Source: WLJO01 sp046597895
GTDB lineage: Bacteria; Actinomycetota; Acidimicrobiia; Acidimicrobiales; Ilumatobacteraceae
Reading direction: 5' to 3'
DNA: 18,850 nt
Assembly: GCA_046597895.1 (NCBI GenBank)
Contig: JBKJJS010000186.1
Location: 1 to 18,850, forward strand
A model generated the notes under the pieces. That model did not search any database and was not told the origin of the DNA. It worked only from the letters and a program-made list of their open reading frames with translations. A program made the translations under genes and the position numbers. Each line of letters opens with the position of its first letter. Position 1 is the first letter of the stretch. Of the stretch, positions 14,315-18,850 are shown piece by piece.

Positions 14315-15564
14315 GTGAGCTCGTAGCGGATCGGGAGACGCTTGAGTCCACCGACGAACAGGGTCTGCATCAGCTTCGGCTCGCCGGCCAACTCGACGGA
14401 GCGGATGCGGGGGAGCAGCGCCCCGAGCAGGGCCTTGAGCTCCATGCGGGCGAGCATGGCACCGAGGCAGAAGTGCACGCCGAACCCAAACGCGAGGTGC
14501 TTGTTCGGACTGCGGCCGACGTCGAAACGGAAGGGATCTTCGAACACATCTTCGTCACGATTGGCCGACGGGTACGACAAGAGAACGGCGTCGCCTGGCT
14601 CGAAGCGGTGGCCCCGGACTTCGTAGGGCTCGACGACGTTGCGCATGAAGTGCTTCACCGGGGTGACCCAGCGGATGATCTCGTCGACCGCCGTGGGGAT
14701 CAGCGACGGGTCGGTCTGCAGCCGCGCCAACTGGTCGGGGTGTTCGATGAGCGCCAGCATGGCCCCGGCCATCGCCGATGCCGTGGTGTCGTGGCCCGCC
14801 GTAGCCGTGATGACGTAGTACGAGATCGTCTCCATCATGCCCATCGGCGCGCCGTCGATCTGGGCGTTGGCGATGACCGAGGCCAGATCATCTGTCGGCT
14901 GCGCGCGGCGCTCCTCGGTGAGCGCATTGAAGTACGTGAAGAAGTCGTTGATCACTTCGAGTACCGCTTCGAGCGGTCGCTCGCTCCTGGCCATCTCCGG
15001 GTCCGACGCGCCGAACAGTTCCTGGGTGAGCTTCAGCATCCGCGAATAGTCGGATTCGGGCAGGCCGAGGATGGCCAGAATCACCTGGAGCGGGAACTGC
15101 ATGGCGATGTCGCGGGCGAAGTCGCATGAGCCACCGAGTTCCTCCATGCGGGTGACGGATTCCTTGGCGAGCTCACCCAACCGCGTGTCGAGTCGAGCCA
15201 TGCTCTTGGGGAGGAACCAGTCCGACGTCACGTTGCGGATCACGCGGTGGTCGGGGTCGTCGATGTGGATGAGCGTGCGCAGGAGTTGCCCTTGCTCCTC
15301 CTGGCGGCGATCGGCCTCGAGGTTCTGGAGGACGGGCCGGGGATCGTTGCGAAACTGCTGTGGGTGCAGCTCGATCTCCTGCACGTCGGCGTGCTTGGTG
15401 ATCGCCCAGAACGGCGCGAAGTCGGGATGGTCCACGCGGTGGATCGGGTCCTCGTGGCGCAGCACGGTGCAGGCGCGGTGGAACCACGCCTCGTCGGCGT
15501 ACGCCGCCGGAGTCACGAACACCTGCCCTGCCTCGTCCGGAGTCATGGCCGTCTCGGTTGTCAT
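14311..15564 (-). CDS. cytochrome P450 (complete, bacterial class I type)
   Basis: A 417-residue soluble P450, the usual bacterial length. The I-helix oxygen-activation motif is AGHDTT (256-261). The K-helix ExxR is Glu295-Arg298, and the heme loop is FGFGVHFCLG with Cys366 as the iron ligand. It inserts one atom of O2 into an organic substrate using electrons from a ferredoxin/reductase, neither of which is in this window. The N-terminal region (ADEAWFHRACTVLRHEDPIHRV) resembles mycobacterial-type P450s acting on steroids, terpenes or fatty acids, but the substrate is not assignable. ATG 15564 gives a standard N-terminus; the longer frame to 15765 overlaps the divergent gene. No clear Shine-Dalgarno is seen. 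It is convergent with vapC and divergent from the P450 fragment. Confidence 0.95.
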   Translation of the reverse strand: MTTETAMTPDEAGQVFVTPAAYADEAWFHRACTVLRHEDPIHRVDHPDFAPFWAITKHADVQEIELHPQQFRNDPRPVLQNLEADRRQEEQGQLLRTLIHIDDPDHRVIRNVTSDWFLPKSMARLDTRLGELAKESVTRMEELGGSCDFARDIAMQFPLQVILAILGLPESDYSRMLKLTQELFGASDPEMARSERPLEAVLEVINDFFTYFNALTEERRAQPTDDLASVIANAQIDGAPMGMMETISYYVITATAGHDTTASAMAGAMLALIEHPDQLARLQTDPSLIPTAVDEIIRWVTPVKHFMRNVVEPYEVRGHRFEPGDAVLLSYPSANRDEDVFEDPFRFDVGRSPNKHLAFGFGVHFCLGAMLARMELKALLGALLPRIRSVELAGEPKLMQTLFVGGLKRLPIRYELT

Positions 15565-15637
15565 AGTTCTAGTCTCACCAGCGCGGTGGCCGCGCGGCCA
15601 AGTGGGTCGACTTACTGTGGCGCGGTGCGGTATCGCC

Positions 15638-16138
15638 ATGAGTAGCCCGACTGCCCCGTTCGCACTCGACCCCGAGGCCCTCAAGTGCCCGTATCCGCAC
15701 TTCGAGGAGATCCGCCGGCTCGGCCGGGCCCCGTTCATCGACGACGTCCAGGCCCATGTCGTCACCGGCTATTCCGACATCTGCGACGTGATGCGCCGGC
15801 CCGGGGTGGCGTCCAGCCGCACGCCGACCGGCCCGGTGGTCGCCCAGAGCATCGGCGCTCGCATCGCCGAGGCCGTCGAGGGAGGGCTGGTCACGGAGGC
15901 GGCGGCCGCCTACCTCACCCGCCCTCACGACCGCACGTTGTTCACGATTGATCCGCCCGAACACACCCGCCAGCGCCGCGTGGTGGCTCGCTTCTTCGCG
16001 CCCTTCAAGGTGGTGTCGTGGGAGCCGATGGTCCGCCAGACCGCCGAGCGACTCGTCGATGAGTTCGTGGTGGCTGATCCGCGCTCGCCCCGCTTGGCAC
16101 CAGGCCGAACCCGCGCCGTACGGTGGGACTCATGGTGA
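15638..16138 (+). pseudogene. truncated cytochrome P450 (N-terminal third only)
   Basis: The frame encodes 166 residues. Residues 1-145 look like a genuine P450 N-terminus: PYPHFEEIRRLGRAPFIDDV, HVVTGYSDICDVMRRPGVASS and the C-helix FTIDPPEHTRQRRVVARFFAP (His109). After LVDEFV the sequence departs into PRSPRLAPGRTRAVRWDSW and stops. The I-helix, ExxR and heme cysteine are absent and no other frame downstream supplies them. The next gene begins inside its last codons. This looks like a P450 that lost about two thirds by deletion. It may still be transcribed: TACTGT at 15613-15618 is a -10 candidate. A functional short protein is possible but it could not bind heme. Confidence 0.75.
16119..16124 (+). 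promoter_or_regulatory. -10 box of leaderless ABM monooxygenase gene
   Basis: TACGGT ends 7 nt before the ATG at 16132 with no Shine-Dalgarno. It lies within the end of the P450 fragment reading frame. Confidence 0.5.
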
Positions 16139-16563
16139 CGCTTCTCGCCCACATCAAGGTCGTTCCCGGTACTGAGGCTCGATTCGAGCGCATCGCCGCC
16201 GAACTCCACCGGCGCACTCACGCCGACGAGGCCGACGTCCGCCGCTACGAGTACTGGCGGGGTGACGAGCCGAGCACGTACTACTGCCTGGAGTCGTTCC
16301 CTGACCTGCTCGGCTTTCTCGCCCATCAGACGAGCGATCACCACGAGGCCGCCGGCCCGAAGTACCAGGGGATCATCGAATCCATGCGGCTCGAGTGGGT
16401 CGACCCCCTCGGCACCGCGTCCCCACTGACGCCGACGAACACGGCACCGCTGCCTGATGGCGCCTCCGAACTCACCGCGCGCTACTACGAGCGATTCGCC
16501 GCCGTCGAGGCGCAATGGTGGCAGCCACTCCGTGACGTGACCGACACATCGCAGGAGGCATGA
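16132..16563 (+). CDS. ABM-type small monooxygenase (antibiotic biosynthesis monooxygenase fold)
   Basis: A 143-residue protein. The first 95 or so residues fit the ferredoxin-like dimeric ABM fold, found in cofactor-free quinone-forming monooxygenases and heme-degrading relatives: VTLLAHIKVVPGTEARFERIAAEL, YEYWRGDEPSTYYCLESFPD and LAHQTSDHHEAAGPKY. The C-terminal 45 residues form a tail ending in a helix (ARYYERFAAVEAQWWQPL) not typical of the minimal domain. ATG 16132 is selected because of the -10 box; the frame extends 3 codons further. It overlaps the P450 fragment by 7 nt and its TGA overlaps an ATG of the next P450, so the two enzymes are probably made together. Substrate unknown. Confidence 0.82.
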   Translation: MVTLLAHIKVVPGTEARFERIAAELHRRTHADEADVRRYEYWRGDEPSTYYCLESFPDLLGFLAHQTSDHHEAAGPKYQGIIESMRLEWVDPLGTASPLTPTNTAPLPDGASELTARYYERFAAVEAQWWQPLRDVTDTSQEA

Positions 16564-16565
16564 CG

Positions 16566-17828
16566 ATGCCCGCCACCCCTGGACACCCGGCCACGGTCGA
16601 CGAGGTCGACTTCTTCGACCCGGGAACGCAGGAGGATTGGTACCCCACGTACGACCTCTTGCGGGAGGAGGCACCCGTCTGGCAGATGCCGGGTACGAAC
16701 ACGTACGTGCTCACCCGGTTCGAGCACATCCAGACCGTGTTGCGTCGCACCGACATCTTCATGCGAGGGGCCAGCGAGTCCACGCCCTCATCGGGCGCGG
16801 CGAGCGTGACGAAACAGATCTACGACGAGAAAGGGTGGCCGAGGAAGAGCGTGCTCGGCAGCAACCCGCCGCAGCACCGCAAGTACCGCGAGATCGCCGA
16901 CCCGTTCTTCAACGTGCTCGGGGCCGAGAAGCGCCGTGACCTCATCACCGGCATCGTCAACGACCTGCTCGATGCCGTGGTCGACAAGGGCGAGTGCGAG
17001 TTCATCAGGGACTTCGCCATGCCGCTGCCCGTCCGGGTCATCACGATCATGATGGGCTTCAAGGTGGAGGACATCGCGAACCTCAAGGTGTGGTCCGAGG
17101 CGTGGGTTCTGCCGTTCCGTGGTGGGCTCACAGAGGACGAGCAGATCTATGCCGGCGAAAAGGGTGTGGAGTTCCAACGCCACATCTACGAGACGATGCA
17201 GGAGAAGCGGGCCAACTCCGACGACTCGGTGATCTCCTACTTCGCCAATGAAGCCCGCTTCGAGGGGCGGCCCCTCACTGACGCGGAGATCATCAACATG
17301 TCGGACCACCTCTACATCGGTGGCAACGAGACGACCACGTTCGCGCTGTCCTCGAGCCTGTGGCTCATGCTGAGCAACCCGGAGGTCTACGCCGCGGTGT
17401 TGGCCGACCGGACCAAGGTGAAGAACTTCGTGGAAGAGGGCCTGCGCTGCGAGTCGCCGACCATGGGCATGGTGCGCAACGCCATTGTCGACACGAAGAT
17501 CGGCGGCGTGCCGATCCCCAAGGGTTCCAGCATCCACCTGCGCTACGCCGCCGCCAACCGGGATCCGGCCATCTTCGAATGCCCTGCCGAGTTTCGTGTC
17601 GATCGGCCCAACGCCACCCGTCATACAGCCTTCTCGGTCGGGGAGACGCACTGCACCGGCGCCGGGCTCTCACGGCTTGAGCAGAACATCGCGTTCGCTG
17701 CCCTTGTCGAACGGCTTCCGAACCTGCGACTGACCCCGGGGAGGAACGACTTCACCCATCACCCCAACGTGACACTGCGCGCTCTGAAGGAACTGTGGAT
17801 CAGTTGGGACGCGCCGGCGGGCGCGTGA
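16566..17828 (+). CDS. cytochrome P450 with unusual heme loop
   Basis: A 420-residue bacterial P450. The I-helix motif is GGNETT (252-257), ExxR is Glu291-Arg294, and the heme-ligand loop is FSVGETHCTG with Cys363. This loop differs from the usual FGxGxHxCxG: the Arg/His that contacts the heme propionate is Thr361, and Thr follows the cysteine. The N-terminal half is normal, with a C-helix NPPQHRKYREIADPFF. ATG 16566 is chosen because AGGAGG ends 7 nt before it; the ATG at 16560, only 1 nt from that site, overlaps the ABM stop codon. It is coupled to the ABM gene, suggesting a shared oxidation pathway. It is convergent with DUF427, 4 bp apart. Substrate unknown. Confidence 0.94.
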   Translation: MPATPGHPATVDEVDFFDPGTQEDWYPTYDLLREEAPVWQMPGTNTYVLTRFEHIQTVLRRTDIFMRGASESTPSSGAASVTKQIYDEKGWPRKSVLGSNPPQHRKYREIADPFFNVLGAEKRRDLITGIVNDLLDAVVDKGECEFIRDFAMPLPVRVITIMMGFKVEDIANLKVWSEAWVLPFRGGLTEDEQIYAGEKGVEFQRHIYETMQEKRANSDDSVISYFANEARFEGRPLTDAEIINMSDHLYIGGNETTTFALSSSLWLMLSNPEVYAAVLADRTKVKNFVEEGLRCESPTMGMVRNAIVDTKIGGVPIPKGSSIHLRYAAANRDPAIFECPAEFRVDRPNATRHTAFSVGETHCTGAGLSRLEQNIAFAALVERLPNLRLTPGRNDFTHHPNVTLRALKELWISWDAPAGA

Positions 17829-17832
17829 GCCG

Positions 17833-18330
17833 CTACCAACCGAACGAACCTGGTCCGCCCTTGAACGGGCCGCGGATGGTGGACGTGATCCAGCCGCCGT
17901 AGAAGCCGCCCGGTTGTGGCACGACCGGTTCGCCGTCGACGAAGCAGGCGTCGACCAGGCCCGGGTACACGGCGAGGTGGCCGCTGATGGGCCCGAAGCC
18001 CCGTGCGGGCACCTCGTAGCTCCACCCCGCCGCGACGGCTTCCCGCCCACCACCGACCAGCGTCCAGTACGACGCTCGGCCCTTCCACTCGCAGAGTGAG
18101 GACCCGGCGACCGCGACGATGCTGTCCGGGATGAAGTCGTTCCGGGGCAGGTAGTAGTTCGGTGGGTGGCTCGTCTCCAACACCCTCCACGCCGAATTGG
18201 TCGAAGCGATGGTGACACCACCAAGCACGACCTCGACGAGCACGTTCACCGACTCGAGGCGGGGTGGCCGAGGGTAGTCCCACACGGACTCCTCGCCGGG
18301 GCGGACAGGGTCGGGGGTGGGGTGGGCCAT
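17833..18330 (-). CDS. DUF427 domain protein
   Basis: A 165-residue protein of the DUF427 (beta-tent-like) family. The whole length is recognisable: ESVWDYPRPPRLE near the N-terminus, the core RVLETSHPPNYYLPR (49-63) and CEWKGRASYWT (80-90). The terminal half is ISGHLAVYPGLVDACFVDGE, then PQPGGFYGGWITS and GPFKGGPGSFGW. The biochemical function of the family is not established. TATCGT (18339-18344 on the minus strand) ends 8 nt before the ATG, so the mRNA is nearly or fully leaderless. It is divergent from the carotenoid-oxygenase-type gene and convergent with the second P450. Confidence 0.9.
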   Translation of the reverse strand: MAHPTPDPVRPGEESVWDYPRPPRLESVNVLVEVVLGGVTIASTNSAWRVLETSHPPNYYLPRNDFIPDSIVAVAGSSLCEWKGRASYWTLVGGGREAVAAGWSYEVPARGFGPISGHLAVYPGLVDACFVDGEPVVPQPGGFYGGWITSTIRGPFKGGPGSFGW

Positions 18331-18338
18331 GGCCGCTG

Positions 18339-18344
18339 ACGATA
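18339..18344 (-). promoter_or_regulatory. -10 box of DUF427 gene
   Basis: TATCGT on the minus strand, ending 8 nt before the ATG at 18330, with no Shine-Dalgarno. Confidence 0.4.
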
Positions 18345-18410
18345 TGGCCGAAATCGCCTACTTCGTGGCAGGACGAGCTGGGCCGTTGCCGCGTTCACCG
18401 ACCGTTGCGC

Positions 18411-18436
18411 TACGTTTCGCGGTGCCGACTCAGGAG
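18411..18436 (+). promoter_or_regulatory. promoter and ribosome binding site of the carotenoid-oxygenase-type gene
   Basis: TACGTT (18411-18416) is a -10 candidate, with TTGCCG 19 bp upstream as a weak -35. AGGAGG near 18432-18437 lies 7 nt before the ATG at 18445, so this gene, unlike its neighbour, has a leader. Confidence 0.45.
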
Positions 18437-18444
18437 GCTCGACC

Positions 18445-18850
18445 ATGTCCTTGACCGACGACATCCCTGTCCATCTTCGAGGCAACGGAGCGCCCGTCGC
18501 CGAGGAGCGGACCGTCACCGATCTGAAGGTGACCGGGGCCATCCCGCCCGAGCTCGATGGCCGGTACGTGCGCAACGGAGCCAATCCGGTGACCGGCATG
18601 AGTGACCACCCGTTCTTCGGTGACGGCATGGTGCACGGTGTCCGCCTGCGCGGTGGTAAGGCCGAGTGGTACCGCAATCGCTACGTGAAGACACCCTTCT
18701 ACGCCGATCCGAACAAGAGCATTCTCGACCTCGAGAACCTCGGCGACATGAAGTGCTCGAAGGCCAACACCCACGTCGTCGGTCACGCCGGCCAGATTCT
18801 CGCCCTTGAGGAGGGGCACTTCCCGTACGTGCTCGACGGCAACCTCGAGA
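18445..18850 (+). CDS. carotenoid-cleavage-type oxygenase, N-terminal part (cut by window edge)
   Basis: The 135 visible residues are the first blade of an RPE65/carotenoid-cleavage dioxygenase propeller. Family motifs are GAIPPELDGRYVRNGANP (31-48), FFGDGMVHGVRLRGG (57-71) and ANTHVVGHAGQILALEEG (107-124). These non-heme iron enzymes split conjugated or phenylpropanoid C=C bonds (carotenoids, apocarotenoids, stilbenes). The four iron-binding histidines lie further downstream, outside the window, so activity cannot be judged. The ATG at 18445 has AGGAGG 7 nt upstream. Its place next to P450s suggests a role in oxidative terpenoid or aromatic degradation, which is inference. Confidence 0.92.
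   Translation, partial: MSLTDDIPVHLRGNGAPVAEERTVTDLKVTGAIPPELDGRYVRNGANPVTGMSDHPFFGDGMVHGVRLRGGKAEWYRNRYVKTPFYADPNKSILDLENLGDMKCSKANTHVVGHAGQILALEEGHFPYVLDGNLE

Noticed and set aside
1..18850. CRISPR array, tRNA/rRNA gene, prophage or transposase
   Set aside because: No regularly spaced repeats, tRNA-like folds, conserved rRNA words or transposase/integrase motifs were seen on either strand.

Overview
The window is GC-rich, gene-dense DNA, read here as a chromosomal segment of an actinobacterium. The enzyme families, twin-arginine lipoproteins, weak -35 but clear TANNNT -10 boxes and many apparently leaderless start codons would suit an uncultured Acidimicrobiia/Ilumatobacter-like lineage. 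That taxonomic placement is inference from style, not a match. No rRNA, tRNA, CRISPR array, phage gene or insertion sequence was seen.

Left block (1-3019): a minus-strand, operon-like run of a flavin monoamine-oxidase-family lipoprotein, a stand-alone cyclic-nucleotide-binding-domain protein and an acyl-CoA dehydrogenase cut by the window edge. The oxidase is the most unusual gene here. The motifs that normally form the C-terminal end of the family lie at its N-terminus, before the Rossmann FAD motif, so it reads as a natural circular permutation behind a Tat/lipobox signal. Upstream is a roughly 490-bp gene-free stretch bounded by a 27-bp imperfect direct repeat and containing smaller repeats.

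Middle block (3020-9658): a short-chain dehydrogenase, a pirin, a toxin-antitoxin pair (Phd/HicB-like chimeric antitoxin plus HicA-like toxin) with a palindromic operator, a small Cys-containing hypothetical protein, a Bcr/CflA-type MFS exporter, a SulP-STAS anion transporter and a universal stress protein.

Right block (9739-18850): an enzyme-rich, probably catabolic neighbourhood. It holds an amidohydrolase and an atypical NAD-epimerase-like protein (operon), divergent from an acyl-CoA synthetase across only 32 bp. Then come a VapBC pair, a complete cytochrome P450, a truncated P450 fragment, an ABM-type monooxygenase coupled to a second complete P450, a DUF427 protein and the start of a carotenoid-cleavage-type oxygenase. 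P450s, a small monooxygenase, CoA ligation, acyl-CoA dehydrogenation and amidohydrolase chemistry together suggest oxidation of a hydrophobic (terpenoid, steroid or apocarotenoid-like) substrate. The substrate cannot be read from the sequence.

Regulation: at least eight genes have a TANNNT hexamer ending 6-8 nt before the start codon and no Shine-Dalgarno sequence, the signature of leaderless mRNAs. Others (flavin oxidase, MFS, VapB, second P450, carotenoid oxygenase) have clear Shine-Dalgarno sites.
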